From the NCBI RefSeq assembly GCF_014049385.1, contig NZ_JACAOA010000015.1:1-53349 (forward strand): DNA of 53,349 nt, given 5' to 3'. Each line of letters starts with the position of its first letter. Position 1 is the stretch's first letter. This document shows positions 36,190 through 44,083 of the stretch, piece by piece. Origin of the DNA: Ruoffia halotolerans. Its GTDB lineage: Bacteria > Bacillota > Bacilli > Lactobacillales > Aerococcaceae. Under the pieces are notes generated by a model. The model saw only the letters and a program-made list of their open reading frames with translations, did not search any database and was not told the DNA's origin. The translations under genes and the position numbers were made by a program.

Positions 36190-37158
36190 TTATAATAATT
36201 CTTTTCGTAAATCTGCAGCACTCTTAGGTGATAAATATTTTGGTGCAATATCAAAAACTGTCTGAGCTCCAGAAAGCCCTTCTTGATGCAATTTATAAGC
36301 GGCACGTGCATATGCCACATTGACTGCAGCTGTAAACTCAGGGTTACTGCCTAAATTTAATCCATATTCATAGACTTGTTGCATGTCAGGGGAGGTTTCT
36401 CCTGAGCGAATCACTCGTCCACCGTGTGGTAAACCAGCATGATTTGCATGTAATTCTTCCTCCGTAATGAAAGTGACTTCGGTTTGATACCCTTCAAAGT
36501 AATCTGGCATCGTTACAATGTCATTTTTTACTTTTTCTGCATCTGCACCCTCTTCCAACACCACATAAACATCACGATTATGAGCGGATTTAGATGTATA
36601 TTCGACGGTTTCTCCTGCATGGATTTGATCAATTAATTCTGTATTTGGAATTGTATATTGAACGCCATCTTTAACCCCTTCAACACGTCTAACCGCATCT
36701 CCATGCCCTTGGCTCAAGCCTTCACCCCAGAAAGTATATGTATCTCCTTTAGGTAAGATAGCCTCTCCAATTAAACGATTTAAAGAAAACAATCCTGGAT
36801 CCCAACCCGTCGCGATAATTGACACATATTTATGTGCTTTTGCCACAGTGTCTATACTTTCAAAATAGTTCGGAATCTGACTATGATTGTCATAGCTATC
36901 TACAGTGTTAAAATGTTCTGCCAAAGCGGGTCCTTGTTCCGGAATATCCGAACGCGACCCCCCGCATAAAATTAAAACATCAATCTTATCTTTGAAGTTT
37001 AAGATATCATCGATGTGATATGCTTTAGCTTCTGTATCTAAAGTATCTGGATTACGACGAGAAAAAATCCCTACTAAGTTCATGTCTGGTGCATTCTTTA
37101 AGTTAGCCTCTACACCACGCCCTAAATTACCGTAACCTACAATTCCAATATTTATCAT
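36190..37158 (-). CDS. ddh: meso-Diaminopimelate dehydrogenase
   Basis: NADPH-dependent one-step synthesis of meso-diaminopimelate from tetrahydrodipicolinate, a precursor of lysine and, in some species, peptidoglycan. The 322-residue chain has the N-terminal NIGIVGYGNLGRGVE, the DSYDNH segment, SIIATGWDPGLFSLNR and the substrate region GEGLSQGHGDAVRR, all diagnostic. AAGGAGG is upstream of the ATG. It stands alone between convergent and divergent neighbours. It would take the product of the aspartate pathway begun by lysC in this window. It is unevenly distributed among Firmicutes. Confidence 0.95.
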   Translation of the reverse strand: MINIGIVGYGNLGRGVEANLKNAPDMNLVGIFSRRNPDTLDTEAKAYHIDDILNFKDKIDVLILCGGSRSDIPEQGPALAEHFNTVDSYDNHSQIPNYFESIDTVAKAHKYVSIIATGWDPGLFSLNRLIGEAILPKGDTYTFWGEGLSQGHGDAVRRVEGVKDGVQYTIPNTELIDQIHAGETVEYTSKSAHNRDVYVVLEEGADAEKVKNDIVTMPDYFEGYQTEVTFITEEELHANHAGLPHGGRVIRSGETSPDMQQVYEYGLNLGSNPEFTAAVNVAYARAAYKLHQEGLSGAQTVFDIAPKYLSPKSAADLRKELL

Positions 37159-37360
37159 AATTAAATCCTCCTTACAGGATAGTTAAAAACTAATTATAGT
37201 TTGATTCTTTTTTCTTCATATGTCAATTAATTTACTATAACATAATTCCCTTTTTTAATTCGATAAAACTTTTAATAAAATGTACTCAAGCATGAATACA
37301 ACCAATCATAGACAACTATAGTATTCTATAAATAGCAACTACAATTATCTGGAGGTAAAT

Positions 37361-37783
37361 ATGAAAAACCTAGAAGAACAATTAATCGGAACCACTTGGT
37401 CACTTAAATCATTCGAATCAATCGATCAAAATGACCATATTTATTACCCTTTAGGTGAGGATGCTAAAGGATTTATAATCTTTGATCATACTGGCTTATT
37501 CTCTGTTCAATTAATGGCTAAAGAAGCTTTATCTAAAAATGCCGTCGCTCACTATAGAACGGATGTTGATAAAGCAATGGGAATGCATGAGTATCATGCA
37601 TATTCAGGGCATTTTAGTTTGGATGAAGAAAAAGCTGTGATGACTACTTCTGTGGAATTAAGCCTTATCCCTACATATCGAGGATCAAAACAAAAACGTT
37701 CAGTTAATATTGAAGGTGACCTCTTATACTTATCAAATATTGAACACCCTGAACGTAAATTAGTCAGGCAGAAAAAAATATAA
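37361..37783 (+). CDS. Lipocalin-like domain protein
   Basis: A 140-residue cytoplasmic protein that resembles the Lipocalin_5-like family: it opens with LIGTTWSLKSFE, continues with a GFIIFDHTGLFSVQLM strand pair and has the YHAYSGHFSLDEE segment. These proteins often accompany oxidoreductases or regulators and bind hydrophobic ligands; the function here is unknown. TGGAGG is placed before the ATG. The following DsbA-like gene has its own promoter (TTGTAA, 16 bases, TATACT, near 37815-37845). Confidence 0.78.
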   Translation: MKNLEEQLIGTTWSLKSFESIDQNDHIYYPLGEDAKGFIIFDHTGLFSVQLMAKEALSKNAVAHYRTDVDKAMGMHEYHAYSGHFSLDEEKAVMTTSVELSLIPTYRGSKQKRSVNIEGDLLYLSNIEHPERKLVRQKKI

Positions 37784-37869
37784 TTTAGCTTAGCGCTTAC
37801 ACAATCAAATATCCATTGTAATGATAGGTGTGTATGCTATACTAACACTACGAAATAAAGGAGGCTATT

Positions 37870-38598
37870 ATGCTAGAAATCGAATTTTTTCACGATGTTA
37901 TCTGTTCTTTTTGCTTTCCGATGTCAAATCGCATGCGAAAAGTCATGGATAAATATCAGAATTTAGATATACAACACCGTTCATTTGCCCTAGGTTGGGA
38001 AGTAGAACACTTTGAGCAAATGTTTGGCAGTCATGAAGCAGTTAAACCTGAAGTTTTAAATCACTGGGATGCCGCAAAGCAAAACGATGATGAACACTGC
38101 TTTAATATCGAAGGTATGAGTCAAACTGACTTTAACTTCCCTCATTCACAACCTGGCCTAATTGCAGCTAAAGCTGCAGGTTTAATTGGTGGCGATTCAA
38201 TGTACTGGGAAGTCTTTGATAAACTTCAAGAAGGCTTGTTTGTACGCAATTTAAATATAGCCGATCAAAATGTCATTGATGACTTAGTAAAAGAAACGTC
38301 CATCGACTTTGATTCATGGAAGAAACAAGCAACTAATGATGAAACTAAACAAGCAGTCTTAAATGACTTAGCGCTTGTTAATGTTTACGGTATTCAAGGA
38401 GCCCCTGCTTTAGTGATTGATAAAAAATATCTCATTAGTGGTGCCCAACCTCAAGAGCTGATTGAACAAGCTTTAGAGCAAGCAGCACAAGAAGCAAATA
38501 TTAATATCACTAAACCTACGACACCTCAGTTTCAAGTATTAGGTGATAATACTGGCGCATCGTGTCGCGTTGAAAATGGAACATGGATCTGCGACTAG
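37870..38598 (+). CDS. DsbA-family (FrnE-like) oxidoreductase
   Basis: Cytoplasmic thioredoxin-fold protein of 242 residues. The redox motif is CSFC at 12-15 within FHDVICSFCFP, and the cis-Pro segment GIQGAPALV lies around residue 180. Two more Cys stand in the last twelve residues (SCRVENGTWIC), an unusual C-terminal pair that could form a second disulfide or a metal site. No signal peptide is present, which fits FrnE/polyketide-type DsbA homologs linked to oxidative stress rather than envelope disulfide formation. GGAGG precedes the ATG. Followed by a strong terminator. Confidence 0.88.
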   Translation: MLEIEFFHDVICSFCFPMSNRMRKVMDKYQNLDIQHRSFALGWEVEHFEQMFGSHEAVKPEVLNHWDAAKQNDDEHCFNIEGMSQTDFNFPHSQPGLIAAKAAGLIGGDSMYWEVFDKLQEGLFVRNLNIADQNVIDDLVKETSIDFDSWKKQATNDETKQAVLNDLALVNVYGIQGAPALVIDKKYLISGAQPQELIEQALEQAAQEANINITKPTTPQFQVLGDNTGASCRVENGTWICD

Positions 38599-38617
38599 CT
38601 TCAAAAGATAAACAAAT

Positions 38618-38664
38618 AAAAACGTAATGAAGAGGGGAAGCAAATCCACTTTCATTACGTTTTT
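38618..38664. terminator. Bidirectional terminator
   Basis: Arms AAAAACGTAATGAA (38618-38631) and TTCATTACGTTTTT (38651-38664), with T-runs on both strands, between the DsbA-like and LivJ-like genes. Confidence 0.9.
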
Positions 38665-38671
38665 TTCTATT

Positions 38672-39856
38672 TTATTCCACATTTACTTCTTGAGCATTAA
38701 CAATTTCACCATTTTCTAGGGTAACCATAACGACTGGTTTGACTGGGTTATGTTCCTCATTAATAGAGAATGTACCTGTCACTCCTTCGAAATCAACAGT
38801 TTCAGCTAAAGCTTTGTTTATAGCATCAGCTTCTGTTGAACCCGCTCTTTCGATACCGTCAACTAAGAAAGCAATCGCATCATAACCTAAAGCAGCGAAT
38901 GTATCCGGGGCTTTACCAAATTTTTCTTCATAGTCTGCAACCAAATTGTTAGATTTCTCGTTTTCTAAAGATGTATCATAGTGAGTTGTATAGTGAACGT
39001 CATTTGAGTTTTCAGGTCCTGCTAATTCTACGAAAGTATCGCTTGCAAATCCATCTGCACCAACCACTGGTGCTGTCACGCCAACTTCACGGAGTGCTTT
39101 GACTAATAAACCGGTCTCTGTATAATAACCCGGCACATAAATTGCATCAAATTCATGTCCTAAAACGGCTGTTGACAGTGAAGAAAAGTCTGTATCTCCA
39201 GAAGTATACGCTTCAGTGGCAACAACCGTTCCACCTTTAGCTTCATAGTCTTCAACGAAAGCATCTGCTAAACCTAAAGAATAATCCAGAGCATTATCTA
39301 CAATAAGTAGTGTGTTCTCAGCCCCAAGTGTGTTATAGACATATTCAGCACCAGCACGACCTTGATAGGAATCTTCATAGGCAACTCTAAATAAATTCTC
39401 AACCGCCTCACCGTTACAATCTAATGTCAATCCATCTCCTGTCGTCGCTGGTAGAACATTTGGTTTATTATTTTCTTCGATGACCGGTTTAGCTGCATTA
39501 ACAACTGCAGATGCGTTCGGTCCAAAGACTGCAACGACATCTTCATCATTCGCTAAACGCGTTTGTAAAGACACTCCTTCGGTTGTATCTGTCTTATTAT
39601 CTAAGACAACAAGTTCCAATGGCCGTCCGTCTAATACTCCACCTTCGGCATTCTTTTGTTCTACAAACAATTCAAAAGCTTCGACTACGGGCACACTATA
39701 AGGTGCCGCAGGTCCGGTCAGTTCTAAGTTTACACCTAGAACAACTGGTTCACCTGTTGCTTCTTGAGCACTAACACTGTTAGAGAATGGCATCGCTAAG
39801 GCACCGACTAAAGTTAATCCCGATAATAATAACTTACTAAATTTATTTAATTTCAT
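38672..39856 (-). CDS. LivJ-like periplasmic-type binding protein (branched-chain amino acids), orphan
   Basis: Secreted type I solute-binding protein of 394 residues. The signal peptide ends near VSA-QEA (about residue 30), a signal peptidase I site; no lipobox Cys is present, unlike nearly all Gram-positive binding proteins. The mature part starts VVLGVNLELTGPAAPYSVP and follows the Leu/Ile/Val-binding pattern (DNKTDTTEGV, VFGPNASAVV, VVGADGFAS). No liv permease or ATPase gene is nearby, so it may be a sensor, share a distant transporter, or be released. CGGAGG precedes the ATG. It is third in the leftward unit behind the Ile attenuator. Confidence 0.88.
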   Translation of the reverse strand: MKLNKFSKLLLSGLTLVGALAMPFSNSVSAQEATGEPVVLGVNLELTGPAAPYSVPVVEAFELFVEQKNAEGGVLDGRPLELVVLDNKTDTTEGVSLQTRLANDEDVVAVFGPNASAVVNAAKPVIEENNKPNVLPATTGDGLTLDCNGEAVENLFRVAYEDSYQGRAGAEYVYNTLGAENTLLIVDNALDYSLGLADAFVEDYEAKGGTVVATEAYTSGDTDFSSLSTAVLGHEFDAIYVPGYYTETGLLVKALREVGVTAPVVGADGFASDTFVELAGPENSNDVHYTTHYDTSLENEKSNNLVADYEEKFGKAPDTFAALGYDAIAFLVDGIERAGSTEADAINKALAETVDFEGVTGTFSINEEHNPVKPVVMVTLENGEIVNAQEVNVE

Positions 39857-39874
39857 TTTATTTTCCTCCGATTT

Positions 39875-40630
39875 TTATGGTTTGACATTTAATTGAACTT
39901 CACCGACATTTTCATATTCAACACGGTAACTTCCCGCTTCTAATCTCTCTGGTAGCATAAATGTTCCTGATGAGACAAAACGACCAGCTGTTAATTTTTC
40001 ACCGCGATCTTCTAAGGCTTTAGCAAGCCATTTCACTGAATTGACAGGGTGACCGAGTACTTCTTCTGAATTTCCTCGTTTCACTTCTTGATCATTTAAA
40101 TATAGGACTGCATCGATATTTTTTAAATCATCATAACTGTATTCTTTGGCATCTCCATAAACTACCGCCCCATTGACTGCACCATCTGCGATAACTTCGT
40201 AGAAAGTAGTTTTAGGGAACCAGTCATCATAACGGCCATCGGGTACTTCAATGCCTGGAGCAACAAGACAATTTCTCATTACTTCCTCCTCTGTATCATC
40301 GCCGTTAACATCTTCTTGAACTAAGAAAACTAATTCTGTCTCTAGAAGAGGCTCATTGTAATCAGCTAATGAAAGTGAAGCATCTTTTTTCACTTTGATA
40401 TCCGTCATTTGTCCAAATAAAGGTGAGTCACTATTGAATAAATCTTGCGTTTCCCTACTTGTTAAACTGATCTTGTAACCTTGATGTTTTTCACCACTTT
40501 CTTCTTTCAGAGCGAGTACATCATCTTGCACTTGATAGGCTTCTTGAGTTGATTCAAATTTAAACTTTCCTTTTTCAAGCGGTTCCTTATCTCGGTAGGC
40601 TTTAAAAAATAATTCTGCTTTATTTGTCAT
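39875..40630 (-). CDS. 2-keto-4-pentenoate hydratase-family protein (MhpD/FAH-like)
   Basis: A 251-residue protein of the MhpD branch of the fumarylacetoacetate hydrolase superfamily. The family normally hydrates 2-keto-4-pentenoate or decarboxylates 4-oxalocrotonate. Seen here are QGYKISLTS (lysine of the active site), the metal-binding acids in EPLLETELVFLV with the later APGIEVPDGRYDDW, and the closing SSGTFMLP. No other aromatic degradation gene is nearby, so its place between ilvE and a BCAA-binding protein is odd and suggests a keto-acid substrate. AAAGGAA precedes the ATG. Confidence 0.82.
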   Translation of the reverse strand: MTNKAELFFKAYRDKEPLEKGKFKFESTQEAYQVQDDVLALKEESGEKHQGYKISLTSRETQDLFNSDSPLFGQMTDIKVKKDASLSLADYNEPLLETELVFLVQEDVNGDDTEEEVMRNCLVAPGIEVPDGRYDDWFPKTTFYEVIADGAVNGAVVYGDAKEYSYDDLKNIDAVLYLNDQEVKRGNSEEVLGHPVNSVKWLAKALEDRGEKLTAGRFVSSGTFMLPERLEAGSYRVEYENVGEVQLNVKP

Positions 40631-40670
40631 TTTTTTATAATTCCTTTCTTTTTATCCAAAACATCAACAA

Positions 40671-41707
40671 TTAAAATTCAACTTTTTGAATCCAGCCTTC
40701 AGGTCCTTCTTTATCTCCAAATTGGATACCGGTTAATTCATCATATAGGGCTCTAGTCAATGGTCCGACTTCAGTTTCTGAATAGAATACGTGTTTCTTA
40801 TCACCCTGAGTAATGCTTCCAATCGGAGTGATGACTGCGGCTGTTCCCATAGCGCCAGCTTCTTTGAAGTGATCCAGTTGGTCAATAAATACGTCCCCTT
40901 CAAAGATCTCTAAACCTAGCACATGTTCTGCTAAATGCAATAGAGAGTACTTTGTAATACTTGGTAGAATTGACGGTGATTAGGTGTAACAAAGACATCA
41001 TCTTCTGTAATAGCAAAAAAGTTTGCAGCTCCAACTTCTTCAATTTTGGTATGTGTTGCTGGATCTAAAAAGATTGAATCAGCAAAGTTATTCACTTGGG
41101 CTTCTTTTCCTGCTTTAAAACTAGAGGCATAGTTTCCTCCCACTTTAGCTGATCCCGTTCCTCTAGGCGCTGCTCGGTCATATTCACTGACCATGAATGG
41201 TGCAGGTTGTAAACCACCTTTAAAGTATGCTCCGACTGGTGTGACGTATATTCCGAATAAGGCTTCTGATGCCGGAGATACTCCGACGATATCACCGACT
41301 CCGATTAAGAATGGTCGAATGTAAAGCGTTGCACCTGTTCCATAAGGAGGAATCCACTCTTCGTTTGCACGGACGATTTCTTTTACCGCTTCAACAAACG
41401 CATCTTCTGGATACGGTGGCAACATCACTTGATCAGCTGAGCGTGCTAGTCGTTTCGCATTTTCATCTACTCTGAATAAATTTACTGAACCGTCTTTTGT
41501 TCTGTAGGCTTTGAGTCCTTCAAAACATTGTTTACCAAGATGTACTGCTGGTGAAGCTTCACTAATTGTGATTGTATTGGCCTCAATTACTTGGCCTCCA
41601 TCCCATTTCCCATCTTTATAGTATGCTCTAAAACTCTTACCAGTATTTATGTATCCAAAACCTAATGTTTCCCAATTTAAATCTTGTGGTTTAACTGAGA
41701 TTTCCAT
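40671..41707 (-). pseudogene. ilvE: Branched-chain aminotransferase, split by a one-base frameshift
   Basis: PLP-dependent class IV aminotransferase converting BCAA to and from their keto acids. Restored, it would have about 345 residues. The 5' frame reaches VFVTPN and then runs into a stop; the continuation (PSILPSITKYSLLHLAEHVL) is in another frame. The DNA reads CCTAATCACCG at about 40975-40986, and one extra T (CCTAATTCACCG) restores the conserved TPNSPSILPS. Other signs are intact: the PLP Lys in SAKVGGNYASS and EEVGAANFF. Start taken as ATG at 41707 (a TTG lies two codons upstream). It may be a real mutation or a sequencing error at TT. First gene behind the Ile attenuator. Confidence 0.9.
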
Positions 41708-41743
41708 TATCAATCTTCATTCCCTTTCCTAAACAAATTTTTA

Positions 41744-41790
41744 TTACAAAAAAAGCCTATTTAGATTAACTAATAATCTAAACAGGCTTT
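41744..41790 (-). terminator. Attenuator terminator of the ilvE leader
   Basis: Arms at 41774-41790 and 41752-41768 (17 bp with one G-U), followed by TTTTTTTG on the minus strand. The 5' arm overlaps the strand that forms the antiterminator. Confidence 0.88.
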
Positions 41791-41935
41791 GACAGTTGTA
41801 TATTAAAAAAGCGAGATATAAATCTGCTGCTCGTTTAGATTATTAGTCTATACGAGCAACAAAAATCTTTAGCACGCATAGATACAAACTTGAAAGTTTT
41901 TTCGTGTTTGTATCTATACTGCGGATACAAACACT
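41768..41935 (-). promoter_or_regulatory. Attenuator RNA of ilvE: alternative hairpins and antiterminator
   Basis: Read on the minus strand, GTGTTTGTATC (41934-41924) pairs with GATACAAACAC (41914-41904); the latter can instead pair with GTTTGTATC (41889-41881). A third hairpin is at 41857-41829. Its segment GACTAATAATCTAAAC (41848-41833) is complementary over 16 bases (one G-U) to 41783-41768, the 5' arm of the terminator, so it forms an antiterminator. CTTTTAGCAC inside the leader peptide (41986-41977) can pair with GTGCTAAAG (41875-41867). The first hairpin begins directly at the leader stop codon, as needed for ribosome control. Confidence 0.85.
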
Positions 41936-41993
41936 ATCTAATAATGCTAATAATAGTAGCTAATTTAAATGTGTGTGTGCTAAAAGTTTTCAT
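41934..41993 (-). CDS. Ile-rich attenuation leader peptide of ilvE
   Basis: A 19-residue peptide, MKTFSTHTFKLATIISIIR, with ATG at 41993 and stop TAG at 41936-41934. GGAGAG (42006-42001) is a good ribosome binding site. Four of residues 14-18 are Ile, all ATT, with Leu and Thr just before. Low charged tRNA-Ile would stall the ribosome over ATT ATT AGC ATT ATT, with its leading edge on the 5' arm of the first hairpin. The peptide itself probably has no function beyond translation. Lactococcus lactis leu-ilv has a comparable leader; this one is its own sequence. Confidence 0.85.
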   Translation of the reverse strand: MKTFSTHTFKLATIISIIR

Positions 41994-42083
41994 GTTATCT
42001 CTCTCCAAATATCTTTAGTAAATACAATTTATCATCATAAAATGAATTTGACAACTACTTTCTAATTTAAATTTAATCAAAAA

Positions 42084-42113
42084 CACATCTTAGATTAAAT
42101 AACCTAAGATGTG
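42084..42113 (-). terminator. Terminator of nox
   Basis: CACATCTTAG (42084-42093) / CTAAGATGTG (42104-42113), followed on the minus strand by TTTTTGA. Confidence 0.85.
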
Positions 42114-42122
42114 CCTCATTAA

Positions 42123-43478
42123 TTAGAATAATTCTTTGTCACTACCAAACGTTTCTCCTAAAGCTTGTTGTGCAAGCACATTTAAGAAGTTCCATGGTTT
42201 ATCATATTCTGGTTGGAAGAAGTAGTCAGCTAAAGCTAATTGTTCTAATGTCCAGCCAGCTGAAATTGCTGTTGAAACTGTATTGATCGCAAACATAACA
42301 TCTTGTTTAGACATTAACTGCGCACCAACAATACGATTTGTTTCTTTTTCAAAGTGAATTTTCATCATAACAGTTGTATCATCACCAATAAATTTAGGAC
42401 GAATAGTCTCTTCATAATATTTACTGTCGACTTTGCTTAAATCTGCGTCAGAGTCTTTAACACCTGTACAAGCAAAGTGGTAATCGAATAATGATAATGC
42501 AGATGTGCCTGAAACGGCTGGCATTTCAAATTTGTTATCTGAAAGCATATTTTTAGCAGCGATCACACCTTGGCGACGTGCGTTAGAAGCTAATGCAATG
42601 GCACGTTTTTCTCCCGTTGGAGCAAATGGAATTAATGTCGCATCTCCAGCTACATAAATATCTGGATTTGATGTTGATTGCATATGTTCATTCACTTCAA
42701 CAAAACCACGTTCGTTTCGTGCTAAGATACCATCTAACCATTGTGTATTTGGACGCACACCAACGGCCATAATAACAGTATCTGCTTCGTATTCACCTTT
42801 ATCTGTCACGACTTTTGCAACAGATCCATTCTCACCGATGATTTCTTGAACTTTTTCCCCACCATGGAATTTCATTCCATGTTCAAGTGCGTTCTCTTGT
42901 AAGACTGAAGTAAATTCTTTATCTAGATACGTAGGTAAGATTGAATTTAATGAATCAATAACCGTTGTATCAATTCCTGCTTTCGCGTACGCTTCAGCAA
43001 CTTCAATTCCAATATATCCACTACCTACAACAACTGCTTTTTTAGCAGATGACATACGTTCTTTTACCTTATCTGCCCAATTGCGGCCACGTAAGTAGTA
43101 TAAATGATTTAAATCAGTTCCTGGAATTGGAATTTCGATTGGTACAGCCCCTGGGCTAAGGAATAATTTGTCATATGATTCTTCAGATTCTCCGTCAGCT
43201 GTTTTAACTGTAATCGTTTTAGCTTCTGGATCTACAGATACAACATCACTATTCATATGAACATTTACGCCTTGCTCTTTATAACTTTCTTCATTTGCAT
43301 AATGTAAGCTATCTAAAGAAGGTGAGATATCTTCTAAATAACTTTGAATCCCACAAGATAAGAATGATGCTGTTTCCCCGCGTTCATATAAATGAATCTC
43401 AGCATTTGAATCTTCTTTTAAGATAGTTTGCACTGCTTCATACCCAGCATGTGAAGTACCTACAACAATAATTTTCAT
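42123..43478 (-). CDS. nox: NADH oxidase (H2O-forming type) / pyridine nucleotide-disulfide oxidoreductase
   Basis: FAD-dependent cytoplasmic enzyme oxidising NADH with oxygen to water, regenerating NAD+ in fermentative Lactobacillales. The 451 residues show the FAD-binding VVGTSHAG at the N-terminus, the single redox Cys42 in SFLSCGIQ, the NAD-binding VVGSGYIGIEVAEAYAK, the second FAD motif YVAGDA and the C-terminal dimerisation part ending NVLAQQALG. Cys42 is the position that forms the Cys-sulfenic acid in Nox-2 enzymes; CoA-disulfide reductase shares this fold and is an alternative. GGAGG precedes the ATG. It is a single-gene unit with a clear promoter and terminator. Confidence 0.92.
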   Translation of the reverse strand: MKIIVVGTSHAGYEAVQTILKEDSNAEIHLYERGETASFLSCGIQSYLEDISPSLDSLHYANEESYKEQGVNVHMNSDVVSVDPEAKTITVKTADGESEESYDKLFLSPGAVPIEIPIPGTDLNHLYYLRGRNWADKVKERMSSAKKAVVVGSGYIGIEVAEAYAKAGIDTTVIDSLNSILPTYLDKEFTSVLQENALEHGMKFHGGEKVQEIIGENGSVAKVVTDKGEYEADTVIMAVGVRPNTQWLDGILARNERGFVEVNEHMQSTSNPDIYVAGDATLIPFAPTGEKRAIALASNARRQGVIAAKNMLSDNKFEMPAVSGTSALSLFDYHFACTGVKDSDADLSKVDSKYYEETIRPKFIGDDTTVMMKIHFEKETNRIVGAQLMSKQDVMFAINTVSTAISAGWTLEQLALADYFFQPEYDKPWNFLNVLAQQALGETFGSDKELF

Positions 43479-43511
43479 AACAAAACCTCCAAAAATTTTT
43501 TTAACAAATCT

Positions 43512-43539
43512 ATTGTATCACATTCTAATCTGATTTCAA
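43512..43539 (-). promoter_or_regulatory. Promoter of nox
   Basis: TTGAAA (43539-43534), a 16-base spacer and TACAAT (43517-43512) on the minus strand, about 34 bases before the nox start. Confidence 0.65.
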
Positions 43540-43791
43540 ACATTCAGAACTCAATCTAACAAAACGCTTATTTAACAACATTTAGTTAGATGTTTCATAG
43601 GAACATCCATTTGAATAATAGTAATATATTTTTTTCATTTATATAAATCAAAAAATTATTCGGTATATATTACATCAAGATAATGTATTTTTATTTAAAA
43701 TTTAATATATATTGGGTTGCTATTCACAAGTAAATTTACAACAAGAATAATTATTTCATTAACAGAATTCGCTTTTTAATACAAAGAATGT

Positions 43792-44015
43792 TATACTAAT
43801 TAATACGCGAAAGATATTTTTTATGCAAGAATTTAATTTGTTTTGATGAAATTTAATCAAACTGGCGTAACTAAAGGGTTACAAGGATATATTAGAGGTT
43901 ATGGGAATATATCGTTTAAATGAGAAAGAATTAATTTTAAGTAATAGTTACAAGAAAGAACTTTAGAATAATAATATTGAATAGTTAGGTAGCCTTCTCT
44001 TTATTGAGAGGGCTA
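43792..44015 (+). ncRNA. Candidate small RNA or small-peptide transcript
   Basis: The 605-base gap between nox and the ABC genes has no long frame. On the plus strand TATACT (43792-43797) could be a -10 box with a poor -35, and TAGCCTTCTC / GAGAGGGCTA (43990-43999 and 44006-44015, one G-U) could end a transcript of about 200 bases. A GTAAC-TAAAGG-GTTAC hairpin lies near 43870. A 21-residue frame (43901-43966, starting MGIYRLNEKEL) is inside, but its ribosome binding site is only two bases away. I do not recognise an RNA family. Speculative. Confidence 0.3.
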
Positions 44016-44042
44016 TTGTCTATTTAACAGATTGTTTAGACA

Positions 44043-44082
44043 AAAAAAGCAAAGTGGCTAGTTAGCACATTTTGCTTTTTTT
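44043..44082 (-). terminator. Terminator of the ABC exporter pair
   Basis: AAAAAAGCAAA-GTG / CAC-ATTTTGCTTTTTT stem adjacent to the stop of the downstream ABC gene, with T-run on the minus strand. Confidence 0.8.
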
Positions 44083-44083
44083 C

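Noticed and set aside
37790-37803. A cre-like site TGTAAGCGCTAAGC upstream of the DsbA-like gene.
   Set aside because: Two mismatches in the conserved end and a position upstream of the -35 box, with no carbohydrate link; too weak to list.
41800-42000. A CRISPR-like or repeat array in the ilvE leader, suggested by repeated GATACAAAC and TCTAAAC words.
   Set aside because: The repeats are inverted partners of attenuator stems, not spaced direct repeats.
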